Notes: generated by a model from the sequence alone, not told the origin. DNA of 64,000 nt from Phycisphaerae bacterium (GCA_028714855.1 JAQTLP010000006.1:1-64000), one strand, 5' to 3'; positions 32,590 to 40,903 are shown, numbered from the stretch's first letter. Numbers and translations: made by a program.

Positions 32590-33423
32590 CTACCGAGTAA
32601 ACGAGCGGAACTGCTGCATAAGCTGTTTCGTATATCTGCCGGGCCTGCCGTCTCCGATTGTCTCGCCGTCAAATTTCACTACGGGAATAATATCTCTAGT
32701 GGTTACTGCGATAAAAAGTTCGTCCGCATCTTTTGACTGTTGCGGCGTCAGCGATTTTTCAACTACTTCCAATCCGATATTTTCTGCAGCTTTGATTACG
32801 AATTTGCGCGTGACCGAAGGCAGGATATTGGCCGTAAGCGGAGCAGTTTGCAACGACTGTCCGAAAACTGCAAAAAACGCCGAGCCGGCCCCTTCGGTTA
32901 CCAATCCCGCGTCATCGACAAAAACAGCCTCGGCACAGCCTTTTTCCTCCGCATCCTGACGGGCAAGAACATTTGCCAGCAGGTTCAGCGATTTTATGTC
33001 GCATCTTTTCCATCGCCAGTCAGGATGGGTCGACACAGCGATACCTTTGCTCTTTTCTTCTGTGTCGTCGGGCTGTGCTATAATAGTCAGAAAAAAGTTG
33101 GGCTTAAGGTCAGCCGTCCAGGTATGGCTGCGAGGCACAGAACCGCGGGTAATATGAAAATATATCCTGGCATCGGAAATACCTGCTGCCTCAAAAGCCT
33201 TTTCTATTCGGGAGCGAATTTGGTCGATGTCAACATTGACTATCCTGATTTCAGACAGGCTTCTGGTGAGTCTTTGCAGGTGCTCTTCCAGTGCAAAGAT
33301 TTTGCCGTTGTAGCTTCGCAGGACTTCGTAAACCCCGTCGCCGAAGTATGTTCCGCGGTCGTTGTAAATCGGCTCAAGCTCGGCCAGCGGCACGATTTTA
33401 TCGTCTATCATAGCCAACTGCAT
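32590..33423 (-). CDS. Class IV aminotransferase (D-amino acid or branched-chain type)
   Basis: A 277-residue PLP enzyme of fold type IV. GTYFGDGVYEVLRSYNGKIFALEEHLQRL is the conserved start, KSLNLLANVLARQDAEEKGCAEAVFVD contains the PLP-binding Lys (SLN region), and GLVTEGAGSAFFAV is the cofactor Glu motif. The sequence looks closest to D-alanine transaminases, but branched-chain aminotransferases and aminodeoxychorismate lyases share these motifs. ATG 33423 has GGAGC five bases upstream. It is a single gene, divergent from rplU. Confidence 0.85.
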   Translation of the reverse strand: MQLAMIDDKIVPLAELEPIYNDRGTYFGDGVYEVLRSYNGKIFALEEHLQRLTRSLSEIRIVNVDIDQIRSRIEKAFEAAGISDARIYFHITRGSVPRSHTWTADLKPNFFLTIIAQPDDTEEKSKGIAVSTHPDWRWKRCDIKSLNLLANVLARQDAEEKGCAEAVFVDDAGLVTEGAGSAFFAVFGQSLQTAPLTANILPSVTRKFVIKAAENIGLEVVEKSLTPQQSKDADELFIAVTTRDIIPVVKFDGETIGDGRPGRYTKQLMQQFRSFTR

Positions 33424-33483
33424 AAATAGCTCCAAAAGTCGCAGTTATCTTTTCACTGGATACAAAAATATCCGATAATTTGC

Positions 33484-33512
33484 TTTACAACAAAGAAAAG
33501 AGCACATAGAAT
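33484..33512 (+). promoter_or_regulatory. Promoter of rplU
   Basis: TTTACA (33484-33489), a 17-base spacer, TAGAAT (33507-33512), 48 bases before the rplU start. Confidence 0.5.
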
Positions 33513-33559
33513 ACCTCAACTATTCGAATTTTTAAAGATAAACTTCAGGAGTTTTTGGA

Positions 33560-33889
33560 ATGTATGCAGTGATTGAACAAGGTGGAAAGCAGTATAAGCT
33601 CGCCGATGGCGACTGCGTAAATATCGAATTGACCGACGTCTCGCCTGATGCCGAGACAATCGAGCTGAATAAAGTTTTGCTTGTAAGTGACGGCAAAAAA
33701 GTCAAAATCGGCACACCCCTGGTAAAAGGCGCAAAGGTTATTGCCTCATTTAAGACCTCCGCAGAAGACGCCGTCGTTAAAGACAAGAAGCTCCATCCGA
33801 TGTACTTCACCAGGCGCAAAAACACAAGAAGGCGTATCGGCCACCGCCAAAAGTTCCTGCAGGTAAAAATCGACAAGATAGAGGCCTAA
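33560..33889 (+). CDS. rplU: 50S ribosomal protein L21
   Basis: A 109-residue protein. MYAVIEQGGKQYKLADGDCVNIE is the standard L21 start and KKLHPMYFTRRKNTRRRIGHRQKFLQVKIDKI the conserved basic end. It binds 23S rRNA in the large subunit. In most bacteria rpmA (L27), and often obg, follow directly. Here the next gene is on the other strand and unrelated, so rplU is detached. CAGGAG precedes the ATG. An imperfect hairpin (CTAAGC...GCTTAG, 33885-33907) lies at its end. Confidence 0.96.
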   Translation: MYAVIEQGGKQYKLADGDCVNIELTDVSPDAETIELNKVLLVSDGKKVKIGTPLVKGAKVIASFKTSAEDAVVKDKKLHPMYFTRRKNTRRRIGHRQKFLQVKIDKIEA

Positions 33890-33922
33890 GCTGACAACCG
33901 GCTTAGCCTTCGTGAAAGCGGA

Positions 33923-34564
33923 TTAGTTCTTATTTCCCATTGATATTAATTTATCAGCATACTCCCGCCATTTAGCGGGGCCGTTTTGAACAAAATACTC
34001 GAACGACTTATCATCAACCAGTTCGCCTAACAGTACCTTACGCTCTGCCTCGCCCGGCACATCTTCAATAATGCATTTGCGCAGGTTTTCCAGCTCAGCC
34101 AGAAATTCGCCGTGTTGGATGGTTATGGTCTGCTCTAATTTCTTCCGCAAATGACCGGCGTAGGCAGGGCAATGTCCTTCGGTGCCGATGGCTATTTGCA
34201 GGTCGCCGCGCTTCACGACAGCAGGGCTAGTAAAATCGCTGAGCTGCGGCGCATCGACGACATTACATAAAATCTCCAGCTCCTGACAATCTTTATAGAT
34301 TTGCTCGTTGAGCCGCTCATCGTTCGTTGCAGCTATAACCAGCACTGCTTCTGCGATATAATTTTTGGAATATCTGGATTTTATCAATTCGGCGTTGGCG
34401 TCCTGACAAAGAACAGCCAGTGCATCATCTACGTCTTTGGATACCACCACCAGTCTCGCCCCTGCCGCCAGCAGCATCTGGGCCTTTCGTGCCGCTACAA
34501 CCCCGCCCCCTACTATGACTGCACGACGACCGCCAAGCTCGAGAAATATGGGATATTTAGCCAT
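33923..34564 (-). CDS. Precorrin-2 dehydrogenase / siroheme synthase N-terminal domain
   Basis: A 213-residue protein of the CysG-N/SirC/Met8p family. MAKYPIFLELGGRRAVIVGGGVVAARKAQMLLAAGARLVVVS is the diagnostic NAD-binding start. LVIAATNDERLNEQIYKDCQ and LCNVVDAPQLSDFTSPAVVKRGDLQIAIGTEGHCPAYAGHLRKKLE complete the family pattern, including the segment for substrate and chelation. It oxidises precorrin-2 to sirohydrochlorin and may insert iron. I use the ATG at 34564, where homology begins. It supplies siroheme precursors, fitting the siroheme decarboxylase and AhbD-like genes 2-4 kb downstream. Confidence 0.9.
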   Translation of the reverse strand: MAKYPIFLELGGRRAVIVGGGVVAARKAQMLLAAGARLVVVSKDVDDALAVLCQDANAELIKSRYSKNYIAEAVLVIAATNDERLNEQIYKDCQELEILCNVVDAPQLSDFTSPAVVKRGDLQIAIGTEGHCPAYAGHLRKKLEQTITIQHGEFLAELENLRKCIIEDVPGEAERKVLLGELVDDKSFEYFVQNGPAKWREYADKLISMGNKN

Positions 34565-34687
34565 GATAGTAGTATTGTATCCGCCATCTCCGCAATTCAA
34601 AGAAAATTCTAAGCTTTTCAATTCGCAAAAAACGCTGATATATTGTACACTTTCTGTGTTCTATCTGGCAGGAAAAATAAAAAAGAT

Positions 34688-35218
34688 ATGAGCCAAATAA
34701 AAAAATTACAGCCGCCTCTGACCGATTCCGCCGTGCGTTCGCTGAAAGCAGGCGATGAGGTCCTCATCTCCGGGGTAATCTATACCGCTCGCGATATGGC
34801 CCATAAAAGATTGTGCGAAGCGATAGACGCCGGAAAGAAACTCCCCCTTCAGCTCGAAGGCTCGGTTATTTATTTTGTCGGCCCTACGCCCGCCCGCCCC
34901 GGTAGGGTAATCGGCTCCGCCGGCCCAACTACCTCATCAAGAATGGATTCTTTCAGTCCAACTCTTATTGCCAAAGGTCTAAAAGCGATGATTGGAAAAG
35001 GTTATCGCGGCGCCGAGGTTAGAAATGCATTGAAAAAATACGGCGCCGTCCATCTTTCTGCTGTCGGCGGAGCTGGAGCATTGCTTAGCAAACACATTAT
35101 TTCCGCAGAGGTAATCGCTTACGAAGATTTGGGGACCGAAGCCGTCAGAAAACTGCAGGTCGTCGATTTTCCCGCTATTGTTGCTTACGACTCTCACGGG
35201 AACACTATTTATAAGTGA
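34688..35218 (+). CDS. Class I fumarase-type hydro-lyase, beta subunit
   Basis: A 176-residue protein matching the C-terminal (beta) half of Fe-S class I fumarase/tartrate dehydratase. TDSAVRSLKAGDEVLISGVIYTARDMAHKRL is the start signature, YFVGPTPARPGRVIGSAGPTTSSRMD the substrate loop, and YGAVHLSAVGGAGALLSKHI follows. It needs an alpha subunit carrying the 4Fe-4S cysteines, which is not adjacent. It therefore either pairs with a subunit encoded elsewhere or is a remnant. The ATG is preceded by an A-rich stretch with weak RBS. Confidence 0.88.
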   Translation: MSQIKKLQPPLTDSAVRSLKAGDEVLISGVIYTARDMAHKRLCEAIDAGKKLPLQLEGSVIYFVGPTPARPGRVIGSAGPTTSSRMDSFSPTLIAKGLKAMIGKGYRGAEVRNALKKYGAVHLSAVGGAGALLSKHIISAEVIAYEDLGTEAVRKLQVVDFPAIVAYDSHGNTIYK

Positions 35219-35246
35219 TTCGGCGTTCGTCCGCCTGGGGCAGGTT

Positions 35247-35357
35247 CTATATTTGTGGCAGGCCCATCCTTTTGGCTTGTTTGGCAAGACGTTTCTCTTT
35301 TAGTGTTCTCTGAGGTTTCTTTTTGTTTTCTTTTTTTGTATCATGACTTTTAGCCAT
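35247..35357 (-). CDS. 36-residue basic protein (MAKSHDTKKE type)
   Basis: A very small gene. It encodes MAKSHDTKKENKKKPQRT followed by LKEKRLAKQAKRMGLPQI. AAGGA lies six bases before the ATG. I have a memory of similar tiny Lys-rich proteins with an N-terminal MAKSHD(T/S)KK in Bacteroidetes and other phyla, usually unannotated. About half of the residues are Lys or Arg, so nucleic-acid or ribosome binding is plausible but unshown. It is convergent with the fumarase beta gene and 179 bases from the divergent YchF-like gene. Confidence 0.65.
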   Translation of the reverse strand: MAKSHDTKKENKKKPQRTLKEKRLAKQAKRMGLPQI

Positions 35358-35536
35358 ACGTTATCCTTTCCAAGTTACGCCGTACTCTATTTTACACTTC
35401 TGCCGCTTAATTTTACAGATTCCGGAAAAACTGGCAAGATAAAAACCGTTTTTCCGCCGCTGGTGTTAATGCTTGTTTTCCGTCCGCAACTTCTCTATAA
35501 TCGTCGCTAAAATTATAAAACGCAGGAGATATTCCC

Positions 35537-36580
35537 TTGAAAGTCGCATTAATCGGCTTATTGCAGTCAGGCAAGAGCACCATTCTGGCTGGTCTCAGCG
35601 GCAAAGCAATCCCGCCGGTCGGCTCGACCAAAATCGAAGAGGCCATTGTGCCGGTTCCCGACGCCAGAATTGACTGGCTCAGCAAACTCTATAAGCCGGA
35701 AAAAACAATATATGGAACAATAGACTGTCTCGACGTCCCCGGCCTTAGTTTTGCCGATGAGCACGGCCGGGCCGCCGCAAGACGCCTCATCGACCAGGTC
35801 AGGACTGTCGATATGCTCGCGCTTGTCATAGGCGCATTTGAAAACTCCGCTGACCCCGCCAAAGACCTGACCGACCTCAACACCGAATTGCTCCTTGCCG
35901 ATTTGGCCCTTGTAACTACGCGAATTGAAAATCTCGAAAAACAGCTTAATAAATCCACCAAGGTCCAGCCCAATTACAAAGCTGAACTTGAATTGCAGAA
36001 AAAGCTCCAGGCCGCCATTGAGCAGGAAAAACCCATCCGTTCCGCAATCGCAAACGACGCCGAGCTTGAAATGATAAAACCCCTCGGCTTCCTGACCTTA
36101 AAGCCGATGGTCGTCGCCGTAAACGTCGGCGAAGATCGGCAGGATAAAAAATTCGATTTCGCCGGCCGAATCGACCCGTCCGCGATGGTCACCGTCTGCG
36201 CAAAACTCGAATACGAATTGTCGCAGCTTGATGCCGACAGCAGGACGCAATTTATGGCCGATTTGGGCATAACCGAATCGGCGGCCGCAAAACTCGCCCG
36301 CGCCTGCTATCGCGCACTGGGACTGATTAGCTTTATCACCGTCGGCTCAGATGAGGTCCGCGCCTGGCCGATAAAACAGGGTACATCTGCCCTCGATGCC
36401 GCCGGCAAAGTCCACTCCGATATCAAACGCGGCTTCATACGCGCGGAAACCTTCGGCTTCGAGGATATAAAACAGCTCGGCAGTGAAAAGGCCGTCAAGG
36501 CCGCAGGCAAAACCCGAATCGAAGGAAAAACCTACATCGTTCAGGATGGCGACATTATCAATTTCAGATTTAATGTCTAA
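35537..36580 (+). CDS. YchF/Obg-like GTP-binding protein (divergent)
   Basis: A 347-residue P-loop protein. The Walker A is GLLQSGKST (residues 7-15) instead of the usual GxPNVGKST. The G3 region reads DVPGLSFADEHGR. A central coiled coil (about 105-155) and a C-terminal TGS-like segment (QGTSALDAAGKVHSDIKRGFIRAETFGFEDI, then GKTYIVQDGDIINFRFNV) match YchF. NVGE at about 197 may serve as the G4 base-recognition motif; YchF prefers ATP because of a changed NKxD. The start is TTG, with AGGAGA upstream. It looks like a diverged second YchF rather than the housekeeping copy. Confidence 0.8.
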   Translation: MKVALIGLLQSGKSTILAGLSGKAIPPVGSTKIEEAIVPVPDARIDWLSKLYKPEKTIYGTIDCLDVPGLSFADEHGRAAARRLIDQVRTVDMLALVIGAFENSADPAKDLTDLNTELLLADLALVTTRIENLEKQLNKSTKVQPNYKAELELQKKLQAAIEQEKPIRSAIANDAELEMIKPLGFLTLKPMVVAVNVGEDRQDKKFDFAGRIDPSAMVTVCAKLEYELSQLDADSRTQFMADLGITESAAAKLARACYRALGLISFITVGSDEVRAWPIKQGTSALDAAGKVHSDIKRGFIRAETFGFEDIKQLGSEKAVKAAGKTRIEGKTYIVQDGDIINFRFNV

Positions 36581-37620
36581 TTGAATCGATGTTTAATAGG
36601 CTCCTTTTTCAGCTCCGTTGCGGTCGGCAGCAATTCAAATGAATCTATTCTTTCCGCCTCGGTAAATTTGTTTACCAAATGCTGAATCTCACCCATACTC
36701 TTGCCGTGCATCATCGCATACAAATTATAAGGCCAATTTTCAACCGGTTTCCTCTCGTAGCAGTGGCTCACCATCCCGAAACGTGCCAACGCCTCGCCCG
36801 CTTCGATGATTTTGTTTTGCGCGACCTTGCTGCAAAATAGGACATTCGCGACAAATCCCAATTTGCGATGGTCAACTGCCGCCGCTATGCGCTTAATGAC
36901 CCCCTTATCAATCAGCCCCTGTATCACCTGCAAAACCTTCTCAATTTCCAACTCTTTACTGCACAAAAAATCAAATGGTTCCGAAATCACTTCCAGGTCG
37001 TTTTCTAACTTCCGCAGTATCTGTTTCTCCGTTTCATTTAACTCCGCCTTTTCATCTTTTGGAATCTGTTCCGCCTTCAGTCCACCTCGACTCGCCGTCT
37101 TCGGTGAGGCGGGCGAGACCTCGCCTTTAGGCGGGCCGGCATTGCTGAATTGCCCTTCGCCCTCGGCATCAAAGCGAACATCAAGCTTAAAAACACGCTC
37201 AACAGGCAGGCTGTAAAAATCAATTCCGAATCGGCCTGAAAGATTTAATACCGTAACCTCGATTTCTTTAGGCGACTCGGCCTGTAATGTGAACCATAAA
37301 TTGTAATGGTGCTTTCTCAAATAATTATGGGAAACATTTTCCAGATTGTTAACCGCTTCAGCAGCCTCTCGCAGATTTTCCTCCGGGATATGCGCCGCGA
37401 CCAAAGTGCTCGCCAGCCCAAGCGCCCTGCTGTTTATTATCGCGCAAATCCGCCGAATGACTCCCGATTCCTTAAGCCCCCTGATTTCCCGCAAAATTGT
37501 TTCTTCATCACTATCCAAATATCTTGCCAAATCGTCATACGGCTTGCTACATATCGGCAGCCCGTCCTGAAACACGTTGCACAATTGTTTCTGTAATTTC
37601 GTTAATTGCATGCTTGTCAT
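36577..37620 (-). CDS. ahbAB: Fused siroheme decarboxylase (AhbA-AhbB / NirD-L type)
   Basis: A 347-residue protein made of two Lrp/AsnC-like halves. The first (about 5-150) has LTKLQKQLCNVFQDGLPICSKPYDDLA and KESGVIRRICAIINSRALG, the winged-helix part, then an RAM-like domain with VSHNYLRKHHYNLWFTL. The second (about 190-345) repeats this: LNETEKQILRKLENDLEVISEPFDFL, KGVIKRIAAAVDHRKLGF, VSHCYERKPVENWPYNLYAMMHGKS. The His/Tyr-rich VSHxYxR segments mark AhbA/AhbB, which remove two acetate carboxylates from siroheme. Usually these are two proteins. The roughly 35-residue Pro/Gly/Ser linker is encoded by palindromic GC-rich DNA. It lies in the ahb region, overlapping the YchF-like gene tail by four bases. 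Confidence 0.88.
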   Translation of the reverse strand: MTSMQLTKLQKQLCNVFQDGLPICSKPYDDLARYLDSDEETILREIRGLKESGVIRRICAIINSRALGLASTLVAAHIPEENLREAAEAVNNLENVSHNYLRKHHYNLWFTLQAESPKEIEVTVLNLSGRFGIDFYSLPVERVFKLDVRFDAEGEGQFSNAGPPKGEVSPASPKTASRGGLKAEQIPKDEKAELNETEKQILRKLENDLEVISEPFDFLCSKELEIEKVLQVIQGLIDKGVIKRIAAAVDHRKLGFVANVLFCSKVAQNKIIEAGEALARFGMVSHCYERKPVENWPYNLYAMMHGKSMGEIQHLVNKFTEAERIDSFELLPTATELKKEPIKHRFN

Positions 37621-37658
37621 TTTTTATCTAATCGGCGTTAATTCGTGTCCATTCGTGG

Positions 37659-38678
37659 TTATTTTTTGTAATTACAAGCCGGGTCCTCGCCCATATAATC
37701 TCCGCTGGCCGCATATGCCCTCGCCCTGCACCCCCCGCAGATGCCTGCGTATTCGCATTTCCCACAGATTCCCTTGTAATTCGATACGTTGCGAATCTCT
37801 TTCAGGAATTCCGATTCCTCCCAAATCTTTTTGAAATCGAAATTGTTCTCGACCAGATTGCCCGCCGGCACATCAAGGAAGCCGCAGGTCTGCACGTCGC
37901 CGCGATAGCTTATAAACCCGAACCCCGCCCCGCCCATACAGCCGGGCACATCCTCCGTCAATCCTTTGGTTTCTGCCTGCCTGCATACCCGCGCAAATTG
38001 CGGCCCGCACGTGACCCTAACTTTAATTTCTGATTTAAGCTTTATCCGCAGCAGCTCATTCAGCAATACTTCATACTCCACAGGGTCGAGAATCTCATCG
38101 GCGATTCTCTCCCCTCTGCCGGTCGGAACAAGAATAAACGGATTGAAGCAATATGCGCCTATATTCTTTGCCAATTTTGCTATGCCGATGACCTCGTCAG
38201 CATTAATTCTGCTGATTGTGGTATTAATCTGAAAACGAACACGCGCCTCGCGGGCTATTTTAGCGGCGTTAATCGTCGAATCGAAAGCGCCTTTAGTGTC
38301 CCTGAATCTATCGTGGGTATCCGCGCTGGCGCCGTCAATAGAAAAAGACAAGGCCATTACCCCCGCCTTTTTCAATTTTGCTATTGTCTTCTCGTCAATC
38401 AGATAACCGCACGTGGCCATTACTACTCGCAGTCCCGTCTTACGTGCATATCGGATAAGCTCATAAATATCAGCCCGTTCCATCGGCTCCCCGCCGGTGA
38501 ATATCAGAATGCATTTACTATACTTGGCTATTGCTTTGATGATTTTTTTGCACTCGCTTGTAGTCAGGTCTTTTTCATCGGCCTCGCCGGCGTTTGCCCG
38601 GCAGTGAAGACAGCTATACCGGCATCGACGGGTAACTTCAAAGGCTATTAATCGCGGCTTGACTGCTTTCTTGCTCAT
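37659..38678 (-). CDS. ahbD: Radical SAM/SPASM protein, AhbD-like heme synthase
   Basis: A 339-residue protein. FEVTRRCRYSCLHCRANAG holds the radical SAM CxxxCxxC, IFTGGEPM the GGEP SAM motif. The C-terminal part has CGPQFARVC, CMGGAGFGFISYRGDVQTCGFL and CGKCEYAGICGGCRARAYAASGDYMGEDPAC, the SPASM-type auxiliary cluster of AhbD. AhbD converts two propionates of iron-coproporphyrin III to vinyls, giving heme b; related AhbC removes acetates from didecarboxysiroheme. I favour AhbD from the CGGCRARAYAxxGDY segment. It begins the minus-strand ahbD-ahbAB pair, 38 bases before ahbAB. Confidence 0.82.
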   Translation of the reverse strand: MSKKAVKPRLIAFEVTRRCRYSCLHCRANAGEADEKDLTTSECKKIIKAIAKYSKCILIFTGGEPMERADIYELIRYARKTGLRVVMATCGYLIDEKTIAKLKKAGVMALSFSIDGASADTHDRFRDTKGAFDSTINAAKIAREARVRFQINTTISRINADEVIGIAKLAKNIGAYCFNPFILVPTGRGERIADEILDPVEYEVLLNELLRIKLKSEIKVRVTCGPQFARVCRQAETKGLTEDVPGCMGGAGFGFISYRGDVQTCGFLDVPAGNLVENNFDFKKIWEESEFLKEIRNVSNYKGICGKCEYAGICGGCRARAYAASGDYMGEDPACNYKK

Positions 38679-38716
38679 AATCGCATAAATGTAATGGAAT
38701 CAGTAGCCGTATTCAA

Positions 38717-38860
38717 TGAATATTTAGCCCGCCGTTTCACGGCGGGTTGGTCATTGCGAGCGCAGCGCGGCAATCTCAAAAATATTTAGCCCCCGAAGTC
38801 TTGTACTTCGGGGGTCCCTTTTCTCAATCCTAAAGCTCCCAACTTTATGTTGGGAGTTTA
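38717..38860. repeat. Cluster of three hairpins with TTTAGCC flanks
   Basis: CCCGCCGT-TTC-ACGGCGGG (38728-38746), CCCCCGAAGT-CTTGT-ACTTCGGGGG (38790-38814) and CTCCCAAC-TTTAT-GTTGGGAG (38836-38856) are all perfect stems. The first two are each preceded by AATATTTAGC. They fill the spacer between the HtrA-like protease gene and ahbD. Confidence 0.8.
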
Positions 38861-39005
38861 TTTCCCTGGGGTTGCCCACGTGAGGAACGCTTAAAATTCA
38901 ATTCCAAATCATAAATCGAAAATCGTAAATCCCCTTTCTTCCCTAATTTTTGCCGTTGTAACAATGGCGATTTGAGGTGAGTCCTTTTATTGCCACAAAA
39001 AAATG

Positions 39006-40454
39006 TTATTTCTCTACGATGTAATAAGAAATATTCTTTGGGTTGCAATTCCATTGGTCGCCATTCTTAAATTTTATTCTTGTTATGGATATTTTTACCT
39101 TCCCGACTGTCTCTCGAAAATGGAGTGTTATAGCCTGGGTTGTTTTTTCGAATGATTTGATTGTGTCTTGTCCGATGGCCGATATGCGGTTCGATTTGTC
39201 CAGACCCGATACAGGTTCATCGAATTTATTAAAACATAAAATCTCTACGGCGTATGCTTCTATATCAATAGTGCCGGTATTTAAAAGTTGCACATTCAAA
39301 ACTGGTTCATCAATGGAATTATCCGTAATAATAGCTCCATTGATTTGAAGAGGACATTGCCCTGGTTGACATGCAATCTCGCGGGCCGCTACCGGTATTA
39401 GGAAGGCCTTTTGTCTCTTCCACTCTGCCTTTCCTGCTTGTAACTGAACTAGCCTAAAATAATCAACCAAAACTCGATTACCAGCACCTACCTCATTTAG
39501 TACTACAGCGAGTTCATTTGTGTTGTGTACTGGTTGACCGTTTATTTTGAATAAAAAGTCTAATTTTTTTAGTCCTGCTTTTTCGGCCGGACCATTTTCG
39601 ATTATTTGGCTGATAATAATACCCTGTACTCGTGGTGGTAGGGCAATTCCTTCTTCGATGAATACTCTACGAATCTCTTTATCAACGGTTGCAATTTCGA
39701 CTCCCAAAATAACGCTATTTTGGTCTGGTACCCATGATTCCTTTAATCCTTTATTATAAGAAAATTGAGCATCATTTGAATCAGCAATCGTCGTATTATA
39801 TGATTCACGTAAGGTGGTCTTGGAAGTTTCTTTGAGGGTAATGACTTTATCACTGGGAATTGCAAAGTTAAGATTCTGACCTTCTTTTAAGACAAGAGTT
39901 GCAATGCCTATTACCTCACCTTTGCTATTTATAACCGGACTTCCGCTCGAACCACGTGAAATGGGAGCGGTTATTTGAAGTATTTTACCAAAGACGGGAA
40001 TGTCTCGAACTCCTGATACGATGCCGGTTGATACGGTTGATTCAAGACCCAAAGGATTGCCTATGACAACGATGTCTTCACCTTCAGAAGGTACATTCAC
40101 GTTAAGGTTTAAGAATGTTACATTAGCATCCGATAGATTCACGACAAGTTTGACAATATCAGCTTCGGTGTCTTTGGCAACAATACCATCCACTGGATAT
40201 TCTTCACCTGTTGATGTTTTAATTGTAGCCGAATAAGCGCCTTTGATTACATGATAGTTTGTGATAAGCTTGCCTTTATTATCTATGAAAAATCCGCTTC
40301 CTTGACCAATTGGCTTGTTATCTTTGTCGAAGGTTTCTATAAGAACAACACTTGGCCTTGTCTTTTTAACTAAATCTACGAGTTTTTCGTCGGCGTTTGC
40401 AATAGTAGAACCTGCTATCACTGCACAGATTAATATCAGATTTAGTTTTCTCAT
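39006..40454 (-). CDS. HtrA/DegP-like trypsin-fold serine protease
   Basis: A 482-residue exported protein. Residues 1-21 are a signal peptide (MRKLNLILICAVIAGSTIANA). The protease domain carries the full triad: His in LITNYHVIKGA, Asp in AKDTEADIVKLVV, Ser in ISRGSSGSPVINSKGE. A PDZ domain follows around 250-335 (GIIISQIIENGPAEKAGLKKLDFLFKINGQPVHNTNELAVVL). The last 100 residues are a beta-rich domain I do not recognise. It probably degrades or refolds damaged envelope proteins. AGGGAG lies before the ATG. It is a single gene. Confidence 0.92.
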   Translation of the reverse strand: MRKLNLILICAVIAGSTIANADEKLVDLVKKTRPSVVLIETFDKDNKPIGQGSGFFIDNKGKLITNYHVIKGAYSATIKTSTGEEYPVDGIVAKDTEADIVKLVVNLSDANVTFLNLNVNVPSEGEDIVVIGNPLGLESTVSTGIVSGVRDIPVFGKILQITAPISRGSSGSPVINSKGEVIGIATLVLKEGQNLNFAIPSDKVITLKETSKTTLRESYNTTIADSNDAQFSYNKGLKESWVPDQNSVILGVEIATVDKEIRRVFIEEGIALPPRVQGIIISQIIENGPAEKAGLKKLDFLFKINGQPVHNTNELAVVLNEVGAGNRVLVDYFRLVQLQAGKAEWKRQKAFLIPVAAREIACQPGQCPLQINGAIITDNSIDEPVLNVQLLNTGTIDIEAYAVEILCFNKFDEPVSGLDKSNRISAIGQDTIKSFEKTTQAITLHFRETVGKVKISITRIKFKNGDQWNCNPKNISYYIVEK

Positions 40455-40903
40455 TCTCCCTGTCTTTCAAACAAAATTCTTACAGAACTGACATGGAAAA
40501 TAATACTTTATTCAATCTTGGCAAACAAGGAAAAATGTGGCAAAAAACCGTGTAAATCCGTGTTCATCCGTGGTTTACAGAAATTTTTCAATCAAAAACG
40601 TTGGTACCCTGCGACAAATCCTGAAATTTTGTAATTTTTTTTATTCCTTTTCCCACATCGACTTACGAGATTTATCCGCCTCAGGCTGAATCGAGTTTTC
40701 GCATCAATCGCGCAAGTTCGTCCAATTGTAGAAGGGACATATTCTGCCCCTCTTGTGTTTAGTATTCAGAGTTCAGGATTTGTGTTTATGACTTAGATTT
40801 AGAATTTTTCGCTTGTCTCTGTCGTCAGTCGTCTTTCGTCCGCATTCGGCGGAAGCGCTTGTTTTCTGCGCTAAGCGGAAAAATCAATCAAAACAACAAA
40901 AAT
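40455..40903. other. Repeat-word spacer upstream of the protease gene
   Basis: No gene is supported. It contains GTGTAAATCCGTGTTCATCC (40551-40570) and the start of GCGGAA-rich text near 40845-40880. The protease promoter probably lies within 40470-40540, but the hexamers are ambiguous. Confidence 0.5.
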
